Translations under genes and position numbers: made by a program | NCBI RefSeq assembly: GCF_927798115.1 | Contig: NZ_CAKMMG010000001.1 | Location: 1,302,001 to 1,366,000 of the forward strand | Direction of reading: 5' to 3' | DNA: 64,000 nt | From: Paenibacillus auburnensis | GTDB lineage: Bacteria; Bacillota; Bacilli; Paenibacillales; Paenibacillaceae | Shown: positions 25,042 through 34,592 of the stretch, piece after piece | Numbering within the stretch: the first letter of the stretch is position 1 | Layout: each line of letters starts with the position of its first letter | The notes under the pieces: generated by a model | Databases searched by the model: none | What the model was told of the DNA's origin: nothing | Seen by the model: only the letters and a program-made list of their open reading frames with translations

Positions 25042-27696
25042 TTATGAGCTGATCCGGTTATGCTGATACTGCTCAAGTGACATCAGCACTTCACGCGGCT
25101 TACTTCCCTCGTAAGGACCGATAACCGACCGGGCTTCCATGGCATCAATAAGGCGGGCAGCACGTGTATAGCCTACACGCATACGGCGCTGGAGCAATGA
25201 TACAGAAGCTTGCTTCGCTTCCAGTACGATCTGAACCGCCTGTTCATACAATTCATCCTGCGGCTCCTGATCTTCTGAGATCATCTCATCCACCTCAGGA
25301 ACAAGGGATTCATCGTATTCGGCCTCTCCCTGGCTGCTGACGAACTGCACAATCGCTTCAACTTCCTGATCACTCATGAAGGCACCTTGTACCCGGACCG
25401 GCTTGGAAGCGCCCATCGGCAGGAAGAGCATATCGCCGCGTCCCAGCAGCTTCTCAGCACCCGGCATATCCAGTATCGTCCGTGAATCGACGTTCGAAGA
25501 TACTCCGAAGGCAATACGAGATGGAATGTTGGCTTTGATCAGACCTGTAATAACATCTACTGACGGACGCTGAGTGGCAATGATCAGATGAATCCCTGCA
25601 GCACGCGCCATTTGCGCCAGCCGGCAGATGGCATCCTCTACATCGTTTGCTGCAACCATCATCAAATCGGCAAGCTCGTCCACAATAACGACGATATACG
25701 GCAGAATGGCAGCCGGGTTGTCCTTCATCAGATTGTTATAGCCTTCTACGTTACGCGTCCCTGATTTGGAGAAGAGTTCATAACGTTTCTCCATCTCCAC
25801 TACAATCTTCTTCAGGGCTAGACTTGCCCGCTTCGGATCCGTGACAACCGGGGCCAGCAGATGCGGAATACCGTTATAGACATTAAGCTCGACCATCTTC
25901 GGGTCAACCATCAGGAACTTAACCTCGTCCGGTTTGGCTTTATACAAAATACTGGTGATAATTCCGTTAATACAGACGGATTTACCGGATCCTGTCGCAC
26001 CCGCAACAAGAAGATGGGGCATCTTCGCGAGATTCCCGACAATCGTCTGACCGGAAATATCACGGCCGAAGGCAATCGACAAGCGCGATTCGGCATCCTG
26101 GAAAATTTGGGTCTCCATTACCTCACGCATCGTTACGATGGAGACTTCTGGATTTGGCACCTCGATGCCGATCGCCGATTTGCCGGGAATCGGTGCTTCC
26201 ATGCGGATATCCTTAGCAGCAAGCGCAAGAGCGATATCATCGGTCAGATTGACAATCCTGCTGACCTTAACACCGATGTCAGGCTGAATCTCGTACCGGG
26301 TAACAGCCGGTCCGCGCACCACTTCAAGCACCTTGGCCCGGACACCGAAGCTTTCCAGCGTGGCCTCCAGCTTGCGTGCAGTCTGCATATAATCGTTCTG
26401 GTCACCCGCTTTACCGCCGCTGTTCGGTTTGGCAAGCAGCCGGAAAGGCGGAAGCTTATAGGGCTTGGGCGGCGGCGGAAGCGGCGGTGCCGGAACCGGT
26501 TCGCCACTCTCAGTCGTTGTAAGCAGTCCGTCAAGCTCAACAGGCACATCCTCCTCCGGAACCTCACCGGAAGGAGGATGAACTGTTGCCGGACTTTCCT
26601 GCATCCCGGGACTACGGCTACCGCTGCGGGCGGCAGGAGAGAACTCGCCCCACTCATCCCGCTCCTCTTCGCTTAAGCCTTCTGAACGGATATGTTCGAA
26701 GAAGTCACGGATAATAGGGGTAACCGGCTCCAGATCATCCTCCGGAAATTCGGGCCCGAGATCATCGGGATGAGCATGTCTTCTGTCCGCCTCCAGTCCA
26801 GTAATAACCGGAAGACCAGGCGAAGCCGAACCGGACAAAAGAACACCGGATGACTCGTCCTCCTGATCCTCTTCCCCGTGATTCTCCGTCCGGGAAGTCC
26901 CGCTAAGCCAGCCTCCGATTCTCTGGAAGAACAGCGGCTGGCTTCTTCTAGGCAGTGACGGCTCGTCCTCTTCCTCATCCTCATCATCAGCCACAGGCGG
27001 TAGTACCGGTGTTCTGCCGGATCTGGAAGAACGGGGCGGAACCGGAACCGCAGCCGGACGGTTAGCCGCCTTCAGCCTTATGCCCTCCACCAGCTTCACT
27101 GAACGGATCCGCAGCAGCGTGAACAGCTCGACATAGGAAAGATTCGTTACAAGCATGAAGCTGATTGCCAGCATCACGATCATGATCAGCTTAGCACCCA
27201 ATGTCCCGAAGAGCCACAGCAACGCCGCAAACTCCAGTGCCCCGATGTAGCCACCGCTAATGTCCTTGCCCAGCATATAAACGCTGCTGTCGCTGGATCC
27301 AGGCTTCAGTGCCCCGGAAAGATCATTATGTATTTGCGACAGTACATTGCCTGGATGCAGCATCGATATGGGTCCCAGCTTCTGCTGCATAGCTGAAATC
27401 GAGCTCATCAGGCATAATGACAGCACAAGCAGCACCGCCCCTGTATAGCGGCTGTTCCACCCGGACGGCCATTTTCGGTGGATCATAACCATCAGACCAT
27501 AAATAATGCCAAACAGCGGCAGCACAAAATAAAATCTGCCCAGCAGATATCCTGCCATACTGGACAGAGAACGCCCTACAGCCGCTTCGCCGGATAAGGC
27601 AATTACGGAAATCGTAATAAGCATAATACCGTAAATTTCATATTTTAAAACGCTGCCGAGCAGCGCTTTTTTCTTTTTCTTCTTTCGTTTAGCCAC
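25042..27696 (-). CDS. spoIIIE: DNA translocase SpoIIIE/FtsK
   Basis: An 884-residue septal DNA pump. A basic N-terminus (AKRKKKKKK) precedes four hydrophobic segments in the first ~180 residues. An acidic, Pro-rich linker (about 200-420) follows, then the FtsK motor with Walker A GATGSGKS near residue 565, Walker [14 protein letters not shown] and the C-terminal winged-helix gamma domain ([26 protein letters not shown]) that reads KOPS/SRS sequences. Start at GTG 27696 (GGGGGTGG 5 nt upstream); an upstream ATG at 27717 lies inside an extended -10 box. It moves the chromosome into the forespore. Confidence 0.97.
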   Translation of the reverse strand: MAKRKKKKKKALLGSVLKYEIYGIMLITISVIALSGEAAVGRSLSSMAGYLLGRFYFVLPLFGIIYGLMVMIHRKWPSGWNSRYTGAVLLVLSLCLMSSISAMQQKLGPISMLHPGNVLSQIHNDLSGALKPGSSDSSVYMLGKDISGGYIGALEFAALLWLFGTLGAKLIMIVMLAISFMLVTNLSYVELFTLLRIRSVKLVEGIRLKAANRPAAVPVPPRSSRSGRTPVLPPVADDEDEEEDEPSLPRRSQPLFFQRIGGWLSGTSRTENHGEEDQEDESSGVLLSGSASPGLPVITGLEADRRHAHPDDLGPEFPEDDLEPVTPIIRDFFEHIRSEGLSEEERDEWGEFSPAARSGSRSPGMQESPATVHPPSGEVPEEDVPVELDGLLTTTESGEPVPAPPLPPPPKPYKLPPFRLLAKPNSGGKAGDQNDYMQTARKLEATLESFGVRAKVLEVVRGPAVTRYEIQPDIGVKVSRIVNLTDDIALALAAKDIRMEAPIPGKSAIGIEVPNPEVSIVTMREVMETQIFQDAESRLSIAFGRDISGQTIVGNLAKMPHLLVAGATGSGKSVCINGIITSILYKAKPDEVKFLMVDPKMVELNVYNGIPHLLAPVVTDPKRASLALKKIVVEMEKRYELFSKSGTRNVEGYNNLMKDNPAAILPYIVVIVDELADLMMVAANDVEDAICRLAQMARAAGIHLIIATQRPSVDVITGLIKANIPSRIAFGVSSNVDSRTILDMPGAEKLLGRGDMLFLPMGASKPVRVQGAFMSDQEVEAIVQFVSSQGEAEYDESLVPEVDEMISEDQEPQDELYEQAVQIVLEAKQASVSLLQRRMRVGYTRAARLIDAMEARSVIGPYEGSKPREVLMSLEQYQHNRISS

Positions 27697-27715
27697 GCCA
27701 GCCACCCCCGGCAAC

Positions 27716-27724
27716 ATTATACCA
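27716..27724 (-). promoter_or_regulatory. Extended -10 element upstream of spoIIIE
   Basis: TGG-TATAAT on the minus strand immediately before the gene; no good -35 box at 17 bp. The leader would be only about 13 nt long. Confidence 0.45.
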
Positions 27725-27785
27725 TATAATGGCGTGGCGTACCTATGTTCTCTTTTGTCAAAAAATACATCTTTTTGGTTATCCG

Positions 27786-28001
27786 TTATTCACTAAAATC
27801 TATGACTGTTCCAGGAGCAAAAGCCGGATCAAGATACTTGTCTAAGGGACACCCAAGCAGTCTTACAATCCGTGCCTGACCGCTCTCAAGCTGCTCAACT
27901 TGCATTAACATTCCCTGAATGGTCACTTCCATTGTGGGTTGAGCGGTGCTGATAGCTCCCTCAAAAATCTGCTCCAGCGGCAGCACTGTGTAGAAGGTCA
28001 T
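27786..28001 (-). CDS. ylzJ: YlzJ-like protein
   Basis: A 71-residue protein starting [15 protein letters not shown] and containing [30 protein letters not shown] residues typical of the YlzJ family. Its ATG overlaps the tepA stop by 4 nt (ATGA), so the two are translationally coupled. Function unknown; tepA-ylzJ-spoIIIE order as in Bacillus. Confidence 0.88.
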   Translation of the reverse strand: MTFYTVLPLEQIFEGAISTAQPTMEVTIQGMLMQVEQLESGQARIVRLLGCPLDKYLDPAFAPGTVIDFSE

Positions 28002-28780
28002 TGAGTCAGCCCTCCCTGCATCAGCTCACCGGATACATTCGAAGCAGACATGCCGGCAATCATAGTATTAAGATGGGCCAGGGCAGCCCCTATTCCGCCT
28101 ACCTCATCCATTAAGCCGTATTTAACGGCATCATAACCTCCAACTGCTGTACCGATATCGCGGTTAAGCTCACCGGTTTTGAACATCAGATCCTTAAATT
28201 GCTGTTCACTGATCCGGGAATGAGAGGTGACAAACCGGACCATCCGCTCCTGCATCCGCTCCATATATTCAAACGTCTGCGGTACACCGATTACTAGCCC
28301 GTTCATGCGGATCGGATGAATCGTCATGGTCGCACTTTCCGCAATGATCGAATAGCTTGAGGCTACAGCGATAGGCACACCTATGCTATGACCGCCGCCG
28401 ATGACCACAGTAACAGTTGGCTTGGATAAAGAAGCTATCATCTCGGCAATTGCCAGCCCTGCCTCCACATCACCCCCGACTGTATTTAGAATGATCAGAA
28501 GGCCTTTGATGTTCTTGTTCTGCTCCGCCGCAACGAGCTGAGGAATGATGTGCTCATATTTGGTGGTCTTATTATGTGGCGGCAGCACGAAATGCCCTTC
28601 GATTTGGCCGATAATTGTCATGCAGAAAATATCCGGTTCCCCGCTTGGGACCACCGTCTGCCCTAATTCTTTCAGTACCCCGACCGTTCCGGGAAGAATT
28701 GGTTCTTGAGAGGCAGGTTTTACCTCCTCCGGCTGAATTCCCTCGTTATTGCTCATATTTGATCCATACGTATATTCCAA
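27998..28780 (-). CDS. tepA: TepA, ClpP-like serine protease family protein
   Basis: A 260-residue member of the ClpP/crotonase fold, called translocation-enhancing protein in B. subtilis. The core [49 protein letters not shown] contains the nucleophile-position serine in GGGHSIG, and [10 protein letters not shown] carries the histidine. The 50-residue N-terminal extension is Pro/Glu-rich. TTG start at 28780 with GGGTGAG 5 nt upstream. Not a Clp partner by itself, since it lacks ClpP loop features I can recognise. Upstream lies an 8-bp palindrome (28827-28848). Confidence 0.93.
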   Translation of the reverse strand: MEYTYGSNMSNNEGIQPEEVKPASQEPILPGTVGVLKELGQTVVPSGEPDIFCMTIIGQIEGHFVLPPHNKTTKYEHIIPQLVAAEQNKNIKGLLIILNTVGGDVEAGLAIAEMIASLSKPTVTVVIGGGHSIGVPIAVASSYSIIAESATMTIHPIRMNGLVIGVPQTFEYMERMQERMVRFVTSHSRISEQQFKDLMFKTGELNRDIGTAVGGYDAVKYGLMDEVGGIGAALAHLNTMIAGMSASNVSGELMQGGLTQ

Positions 28781-28826
28781 TGCAGCTCACCCTTTCCGCT
28801 TGCAGCTTCTAGCCGCTGCAGCCAGC

Positions 28827-28848
28827 CATACTAACTTTTCTTAGTATG
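28827..28848. promoter_or_regulatory. Perfect palindrome upstream of tepA, possible operator
   Basis: CATACTAA-CTTTTC-TTAGTATG, an 8-bp perfect inverted repeat with no U-tract, about 45 bp before the tepA start. It could be an operator. The minus-strand arm contains CATACTA, which fits a SigG -10 box, but the nearest -35 match (TGTATA at 28873-28868) is 19 bp away. Confidence 0.35.
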
Positions 28849-28935
28849 ACATTCTGAGGGACCCCCTTATACAGACACCCCCGATAAAATGTCCGCCTGA
28901 ACGCCGTCTTGAATTACCTAATTTCAATAATGTAC

Positions 28936-28990
28936 CAAAAAGCCCCTCCGCCCCAGGAAACCGTCCAATATTTCCGGGGTAGAGGGGCTC
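28936..28990 (-). terminator. Rho-independent terminator of rnjB
   Basis: AGCCCCTC-(T)-ACCCC... pairs with GGGGCGGAGGGGCT, followed by TTTTT on the minus strand. Confidence 0.88.
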
Positions 28991-29031
28991 GTAGGCCCTG
29001 CTTATTTATGTTTTGAGAAGAAGCAAGCTTC

Positions 29032-30711
29032 TTACACTTCCATGATAATTGGCAAAATCATCGGTCTGCGGCGTGTCTGTTCATACAAGAAACGGCCGAG
29101 CGAATCTTTTACGCTTGTTTTGAGCGAAGCCCATTCATTGACCTTCTCGCTCATCAGGCGCTGAAGCGTGCCGGAAACAATCCGGTTAGCTTCATCCAGG
29201 AGCCCTTCGGACTCACGGACATATACAAAGCCGCGGGAGATGATATCCGGTCCGGAGACAATGGCTCCGTTCTGCTTGCTCAGCGTTACAACAACCACTA
29301 GGATACCGTCCTGAGACAGCAACTTACGGTCACGCAATACGATATTACCTACATCACCTACACCCAGACCGTCGATCAGCACGTTGCCTGCTGTAACCTT
29401 ACCGGCTCTGCGTGCTGCTCCGCCCTGAATTTCAACAATTTCACCAATTTCTGTGATGAAAATATTGCTGGATTCTACTCCTACGGATTCAGCCAGCAGT
29501 GCATGTCTGCGCTGCATCCGGTATTCACCGTGGATAGGAATGAAGTATTTCGGCTTCATCAGGTTGAGCATCAGCTTGAGCTCTTCCTGGCTGCCGTGAC
29601 CGGATACGTGAACACCGGAATTGGATCCGCTATAAATGACGTTGGCGCCTAGGCGGAACAGTTCATCAATAGTACGGCCGACATATTTCTCATTACCTGG
29701 AACCGGTGTTGCCGCAATGATAACAGTGTCGCCCGGCAGAATGTCCACCTTGCGGTGACTGGAGCGTGCCATGCGGGTAAGTGCAGACATCGGTTCGCCC
29801 TGGCTGCCTGTGCAAAGCACAACCACGCGGTTGCCAGCCATTCTGTTCATTTCTTCCGGTTCAATCAGCATGCCGTCTGGCACGTGCAAATATCCCAGCT
29901 CGGAAGCAATTGCGACAACATTCACCATACTGCGTCCGATAACTGTAATCTTGCGTCCGGTAGATTCAGCGGCGTTCACCACCTGCTGAATACGGTGTAC
30001 GTTCGATGCAAAAGTAGCAACTACAACGCGCTGGTCGGCTTTGCGGAAGATATCTTCCAGCACGATGCCGACATTTTTCTCTGATGGCGTGAAGCCAGGT
30101 TTCTCGGCATTGGTACTGTCGGACATGAGTGCAAGTACACCTTTTTGCCCGATTTCCGCCATCCGGTGCAGGTTGGCAAATTGACCGTTGACTGGTGTAT
30201 GGTCAAATTTGAAGTCACCTGTATGAACGACATTGCCTTCCGGTGTCTCGATGCATACGCCGACTGAGTCAGGAATACTGTGGTTGGTTCTGAAGAAAGT
30301 TACCCGCAGGGAAGTCCCCAGTTCAATCTCAGAATCTTCATTGATCAGAATCCGCTTGGTTTCGCCAAGCAGGTTGGCTTCCTTGAGCTTGTTATCAACA
30401 AGGCCCAATGTAAGTCTTGTCCCGTACACGGGAACATTCAAATTCTTCAGCACATACGACAGACCGCCAATGTGATCTTCGTGTCCATGAGTGAGTACAA
30501 TACCTCTTACTTTGTCACGGTTCTCCGTCAAGTACGAGATATCAGGGATAACAATATCAATACCGAGCATGTCCTCTTCAGGGAACTTCAGTCCCGCATC
30601 CACGACCACAATGTCGTTTCCGTATTGAACTACATACATGTTTTTCCCGATTTCTCCGACTCCGCCCAAAGCGAAAATCATCAATTTATCGTTGTTATTT
30701 TTTTTGGACAA
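29032..30711 (-). CDS. rnjB: Ribonuclease J
   Basis: A 559-residue metallo-beta-lactamase/beta-CASP RNase with 5'-3' exo- and endonuclease activity. Metal motif LTHGHEDHIGG lies near residues 73-83. HTGDFKFDHTP, SDSTNAEKPG, TGSQGEPMSAL and GSGNSG-type GSNSGVHVSGHG (the beta-CASP motifs) follow, and the C-terminal oligomerisation domain ends in RRRPMILPIIMEV. TTG start with AGGAGG about 11 nt upstream. The symbol follows synteny with B. subtilis rnjB (between dapA and tepA); a rnjA-like role cannot be excluded. It has its own promoter and a leader of about 345 nt. Confidence 0.95.
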   Translation of the reverse strand: MSKKNNNDKLMIFALGGVGEIGKNMYVVQYGNDIVVVDAGLKFPEEDMLGIDIVIPDISYLTENRDKVRGIVLTHGHEDHIGGLSYVLKNLNVPVYGTRLTLGLVDNKLKEANLLGETKRILINEDSEIELGTSLRVTFFRTNHSIPDSVGVCIETPEGNVVHTGDFKFDHTPVNGQFANLHRMAEIGQKGVLALMSDSTNAEKPGFTPSEKNVGIVLEDIFRKADQRVVVATFASNVHRIQQVVNAAESTGRKITVIGRSMVNVVAIASELGYLHVPDGMLIEPEEMNRMAGNRVVVLCTGSQGEPMSALTRMARSSHRKVDILPGDTVIIAATPVPGNEKYVGRTIDELFRLGANVIYSGSNSGVHVSGHGSQEELKLMLNLMKPKYFIPIHGEYRMQRRHALLAESVGVESSNIFITEIGEIVEIQGGAARRAGKVTAGNVLIDGLGVGDVGNIVLRDRKLLSQDGILVVVVTLSKQNGAIVSGPDIISRGFVYVRESEGLLDEANRIVSGTLQRLMSEKVNEWASLKTSVKDSLGRFLYEQTRRRPMILPIIMEV

Positions 30712-31056
30712 ATGAATCTAACCCTCCTATGATGTTGGACGTCATACTTTTATTTACAAATAATTAAGCTCCATATTTCAGCGGCGCTGAACACATAGTT
30801 CAAATTGCCGATAGCTTCCAATCCACAGGGATATTCCGCCTAAGTCTGAAAAATTGCGCAATGCGAAAAATCCCGAAACCCGAGCAGTGAGTAGCTTCTT
30901 GAAACGGATATCACCCGTCAACCTTCACTGCCGCGCCCCTCGCGCGAAAAATCGGCAGCAATAGCACAGACTTATACAAGGACCTATCCTGTCTCACAAT
31001 GTAAAAAACATTGACGGAAGATTACCGCATATTTAATTAACCGCACCCAGTCACTT
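30712..31056 (-). ncRNA. Long 5' leader of rnjB, candidate structured regulatory RNA
   Basis: From the predicted start near 31056 to the TTG is about 345 nt with no coding frame I can support. On the minus strand it has a CAATGT-TTTTT-ACATTG hairpin (about 30997-31013), a CTGCCG...CGGCAG outer stem enclosing a GC-rich core (30927-30960), an ATTGCGCAAT palindrome, and the 10-mer GATTTTTCGC twice (30953-30944 and 30872-30863). No T-box or known riboswitch core was recognised. RNase autoregulation is a guess. Confidence 0.45.
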
Positions 31057-31062
31057 AAGAAC

Positions 31063-31092
31063 ATTATACATGATTTTTTTGGCAAAAGACAA
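31063..31092 (-). promoter_or_regulatory. SigA-type promoter of rnjB
   Basis: TTGTCT (31092-31087), 18 bp, TATAAT (31068-31063) on the minus strand. Confidence 0.65.
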
Positions 31093-31261
31093 GTCATCGG
31101 CTTCGTAACGTTATTCTTTCCTTAAAATACAGGCATTATTTGAGGAAAAGTTTGATCGGGGGACTAAGAAAAAGAGGCATTGAAGGCATTTAGGGACTGC
31201 CACCTGGGACACAGATTTAATAGAAAATTAATGTAAACGATGATAACTTAATTATTCATAC

Positions 31262-31292
31262 AAAAAACCGGCAATCCCTCCGGGATGCCGGT
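31262..31292 (-). terminator. Rho-independent terminator of dapA
   Basis: ACCGGCATCCC-GGA-GGGATTGCCGGT followed by TTTTTT on the minus strand. The part of the gap from 31093 to 31260 shows nothing I recognise. Confidence 0.92.
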
Positions 31293-31325
31293 CTAATGCA
31301 GAAGATCTTGCTAAACCCATGAGGC

Positions 31326-32201
31326 CTATTTCAGCAGGGATTCAATAAATGCGGCCTCTGCTTCATTCGGCCCTACCAGGGGGAGCCGCACAGAGCCTAC
31401 ATCGATTCCGCGCAGTCCGAGGGCGTATTTCACAGCAGCAGGGTTAGGCAGCGGCTGAGGACATTCAAACAGCCCCTTGAACACCGGAAACAGCTGACGG
31501 TGCTTCGCGCCTGCGCGCTGCACATCGCCAGAGAGAAAAGCATTAATCATCTCTGACATTTGCGCACCGATCACATGGCTGGCCACGCTGATAATACCAT
31601 GTCCGCCGACGGCGAGTGTAGCCAGACCTGCAGAATCATCACCGGAATACACATGAAAATCATCCGGGCAAGATGTTGCGATCAGTGTAATCTGATCCAC
31701 GGATACACATTCCTTCGTGGCGACGATATTCGGAATCTCAGCCAGCCGCAGCGTTGTTGCAGCGCTCATGCTGACACTTGTACGGCTGGGAACATTATAA
31801 AGAATACAGGGCAGCGAAGTATCCGCAGCAATTGCCGAGAAATGCTGATACAGCCCCTCCTGATTCGGTTTGTTGTAGTAAGGAACGACAAGAAGCACTC
31901 CGTCTACGCCGAGTTTCTCCGCTTCCTTCGTAAGATGTATGGAATGTCTGGTGCTATTGCTGCCCGTTCCGGCGATGATCTTACAGCGTCCGTCCGCTTT
32001 TTTCAGAACAAAAGAGAACAGCTGCAGCTTCTCCTCGTCAGTTAAGGTGGGGGATTCCCCGGTCGTTCCGCAAACCACCAGTGCTTCGGATTTCTGCTCT
32101 TCAATCAAATAATCCACTAACCGGGAAGTTGCTTCCCAGTTGATTTCTCCAGCCCCGTCAAAGGGTGTTACCATCGCAGTGATTAGTCTACCGAAATCCA
32201 C
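31326..32201 (-). CDS. dapA: 4-hydroxy-tetrahydrodipicolinate synthase
   Basis: A 291-residue class I aldolase condensing pyruvate with aspartate semialdehyde, the first committed step to lysine, diaminopimelate and dipicolinate. Catalytic residues: T46-T47 (CGTTGES), Y108/Y109 (PYYNKP), Y135 and R140 (YNVPSRTS) and Schiff-base K163 (ATKECVS). GTG start with AGGAGG 8 nt upstream, 15 nt after dapG. It follows dapG and dpaA copy 2, giving a biosynthetic operon for cell wall and spore solute. This is the canonical dapA, in contrast to the LysR-linked paralogue at 5046-5921. Confidence 0.97.
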   Translation of the reverse strand: MDFGRLITAMVTPFDGAGEINWEATSRLVDYLIEEQKSEALVVCGTTGESPTLTDEEKLQLFSFVLKKADGRCKIIAGTGSNSTRHSIHLTKEAEKLGVDGVLLVVPYYNKPNQEGLYQHFSAIAADTSLPCILYNVPSRTSVSMSAATTLRLAEIPNIVATKECVSVDQITLIATSCPDDFHVYSGDDSAGLATLAVGGHGIISVASHVIGAQMSEMINAFLSGDVQRAGAKHRQLFPVFKGLFECPQPLPNPAAVKYALGLRGIDVGSVRLPLVGPNEAEAAFIESLLK

Positions 32202-32216
32202 TTTGAATTCCTCCTG

Positions 32217-33437
32217 TCAGCGGTGCAATTCAAATTTAGCATGCAGCGCACGCAGCGACTGCACCATATCTTCCTTTTTCACAAGAACCCAAATAGTGGT
32301 ATTCGAATCTGCCGACTGCAGAATCTGAATATTTTGCGAGCTCAGTGCTTCAACGATCCGGGCCATAATTCCGGGCACACCGTTGATGCCGCCGCCGATG
32401 ACCGATACTTTGGCACAGCCGGACAGGCTTTTGGGCCGGAGTCCCAGCTCCTGGAGCGCAGCGATCGCCTGCTCTGATTTGTCGTCATTCACAGTATAAA
32501 GTGCTTCCGAAGGCGTTACATTGATAAAATCCACACTGATGCCGCTATCGGCCATACTTTTGAAAATCTGCAGCTGCACTCCCGTGCCGTTACCATCAGG
32601 ACATTCCACGGATATTTGAGTAATATTGCTTACATAAGCGATCCCCGTCACAAAACGGTCTACAATGCCGTGGGAAACGTCACTGAACCCTTCAGGATGG
32701 GTGACCAGTGTTCCTTCCGCTTCGGAGAACGTAGAGCGCACACGAACCGGAACCTGGGCTTGCATGGCAATCTCCACGGCACGCGGATGAATGACCTTAG
32801 CCCCCTGGTATGCCATATTACAGATTTCAGTATAACTGACATAGGTCAGCGGCTTAGCATCTTCCACAATCCGCGGATCAGCCGTGAGAATTCCATCCAC
32901 ATCGGTATAAATATCGACCATATCCGCACGAAGTGCAGCTCCCAGGGCCGTAGCCGAGGTATCGCTGCCGCCTCTTCCAAGAGTTGTGAAATCCCCGGCT
33001 TCGGTCTGACCCTGAAACCCGGTTACTATTACTACTTTATGCTCACGCAGTTCCCGTAGAATCCGTTCTGTGCGCACATCCAGAATTCTTGCATTGCCGT
33101 AGCTGCTGTCAGTCAAAAAGCCCGCCTGAGCCCCTGTCAGCACGGTGGAACGGATGCCTTCCTGCTCCAGCAATCCGCATAGTGTAGTTGCAGAGATGAT
33201 CTCTCCGCAGCACATCAAAAGGTCCTTCTCGCGGTCCGGCAGCGAATTGCCGTTCTGCACGGCCCAGTCCAGCAAGGTGTCAGTAGCATAGGGCTCGCCT
33301 TTGCGGCCCATGGCTGACACTACAACAACAAGGCTGAATCCGCTGGCAAGTTCCCGTTTGACATGGCGGATAACATGCTCTCTGGCCATCGGAGTGGAAA
33401 GTGAGGTACCGCCGAATTTTTGCACTAAAATACCCAT
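32217..33437 (-). CDS. dapG: Aspartokinase (DapG type)
   Basis: A 406-residue enzyme phosphorylating aspartate at the start of the lysine/DAP pathway. Kinase signature KFGGTS at 7-12, TTLGRGGSDTSA near 150 and two C-terminal ACT regulatory domains from about 265 (ISVECPDGNGTGVQLQIFKSMADSGISVDFINV; CAKVSVIGGGINGVPGIMARI). It is named dapG from synteny with the DAP-sensitive B. subtilis isozyme. ATG with GGAGG 9 nt upstream. asd, which separates dpaB and dapG in B. subtilis, is absent here. Confidence 0.95.
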   Translation of the reverse strand: MGILVQKFGGTSLSTPMAREHVIRHVKRELASGFSLVVVVSAMGRKGEPYATDTLLDWAVQNGNSLPDREKDLLMCCGEIISATTLCGLLEQEGIRSTVLTGAQAGFLTDSSYGNARILDVRTERILRELREHKVVIVTGFQGQTEAGDFTTLGRGGSDTSATALGAALRADMVDIYTDVDGILTADPRIVEDAKPLTYVSYTEICNMAYQGAKVIHPRAVEIAMQAQVPVRVRSTFSEAEGTLVTHPEGFSDVSHGIVDRFVTGIAYVSNITQISVECPDGNGTGVQLQIFKSMADSGISVDFINVTPSEALYTVNDDKSEQAIAALQELGLRPKSLSGCAKVSVIGGGINGVPGIMARIVEALSSQNIQILQSADSNTTIWVLVKKEDMVQSLRALHAKFELHR

Positions 33438-33571
33438 TATATAATTCCTCCATTACTTCTCTAAGCAAGCACACTGGTGATGCGCAGAAGAACTGTCTAA
33501 ATCCAAAGAAACGGCTCTTGATACGCCAGGTCTATACTTTGATACACAGAATAAACTGCCATCCTTACTAT

Positions 33572-34465
33572 TTACAGCCGGTTATGCAAAGCCTCGTCCG
33601 ATATTGACTGTACCAATGCACTCCCTATAATCATTCCCGCTGTTCTCGGAGCAACAATACCCGGAAGTCCCAGTGCAGCGATGGCCTTGATCCCGTGCTG
33701 CTCTGCATACCGGAAATCACATCCCCCGGGGGCAGAGGCCAAATCAATAACGACGCAATGCTTGGGGATTCTCGATAGCACCTCAGCTGTAAGGATCATG
33801 CTCGGTATGGTATTAAAGATGAGATCGGCTTCCTTCACCTGCTCCAGCAATGCATCAGTCATAAAGGGCTTCCAGCCCATCTCCTCTGCGCGCGCGTAAT
33901 GCTCCGGCTTCCTGACTCCCATCTTGACACGGGCTCCCAGGCCCTGCAGCGTTCTGGCCATCGTAAACCCGATTCTGCCCATGCCAAGCACCACCGAGCA
34001 CGAACTATGAATGGTAAAATCGGTATTCTGAATGGCCACAACCAGCGCACCTTCTGCAGTCGGAATAGAATTGTAGATAGCCACATCATCCCGGCTCATC
34101 AATTCAACCAGTCTCAGCGAATGGCTGGCGCACAGGCTGCGCAAATAGCTTTTGGCTATACCAGTATACACCGTACAGCCTGTTGGCAGCGCTGCAAAAT
34201 GTTCCTCCAGTAGCCGGATGGGGCCGGAAGAAAACGCCGCGGTCAGGTTCCCCTCTTCGTCACAGCCCGCCGCCGGCAGTACGAGTACATCCGCGCAGCC
34301 CAGCAGTTCCGTCGAGAGCGGCTCCAGCTTCACATCTGGAATAGGAGTTTCCCATTTATCAAACCCGGCAGCATAGACGATAGCATCCATTTCGACGCAT
34401 TTGCGGATCACTTCAAGCTGTCTTGCGTCCCCGCCCAGGAACACGGTCCTGATGCCAGTCAGCAT
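33572..34465 (-). CDS. dpaA: Dipicolinate synthase subunit A, second copy
   Basis: A 297-residue paralogue of the dpaA at 35190-36086. By hand count about 77% of residues are identical, from MLTGIR to the last ten residues, without gaps. The NAD-binding motif GMGRIG (161-166) and conserved YNSIPTAEGAL, DLASAPGGCDFRYAE and GLPGIVAP blocks are intact, so it is not a pseudogene. Even the ribosome binding region (GAGGAGCGTCATCCCTATG) is duplicated. It lies between dpaB and dapG, the asd slot in B. subtilis. A terminator-like hairpin separates it from dpaB, so it may be expressed with dapG/dapA instead. A shifted role or timing is inferred. Confidence 0.93.
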   Translation of the reverse strand: MLTGIRTVFLGGDARQLEVIRKCVEMDAIVYAAGFDKWETPIPDVKLEPLSTELLGCADVLVLPAAGCDEEGNLTAAFSSGPIRLLEEHFAALPTGCTVYTGIAKSYLRSLCASHSLRLVELMSRDDVAIYNSIPTAEGALVVAIQNTDFTIHSSCSVVLGMGRIGFTMARTLQGLGARVKMGVRKPEHYARAEEMGWKPFMTDALLEQVKEADLIFNTIPSMILTAEVLSRIPKHCVVIDLASAPGGCDFRYAEQHGIKAIAALGLPGIVAPRTAGMIIGSALVQSISDEALHNRL

Positions 34466-34512
34466 AGGGATGACGCTCCTCTCAAATTACAATTCCAATT
34501 CCGGGATTGCTG

Positions 34513-34547
34513 AAAAAAGTGTTGAACCGCCCTCAGAATGAGGACGG
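34513..34547 (-). terminator. Terminator-like hairpin between dpaB and dpaA copy 2
   Basis: CCGTCCTCA-TTC-TGAGGGCGG (one wobble pair), with TTTTTT 8 nt beyond on the minus strand. Confidence 0.55.
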
Positions 34548-34592
34548 CAGATTTGAAGCCTATGATCAGGTCTGTTCTGGCAGACTTTCATG

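Noticed and set aside
33572..34465. dpaA copy 2 as a pseudogene
   Set aside because: No frameshift or early stop; NAD motif and all conserved blocks are intact, and the ribosome binding site is preserved.
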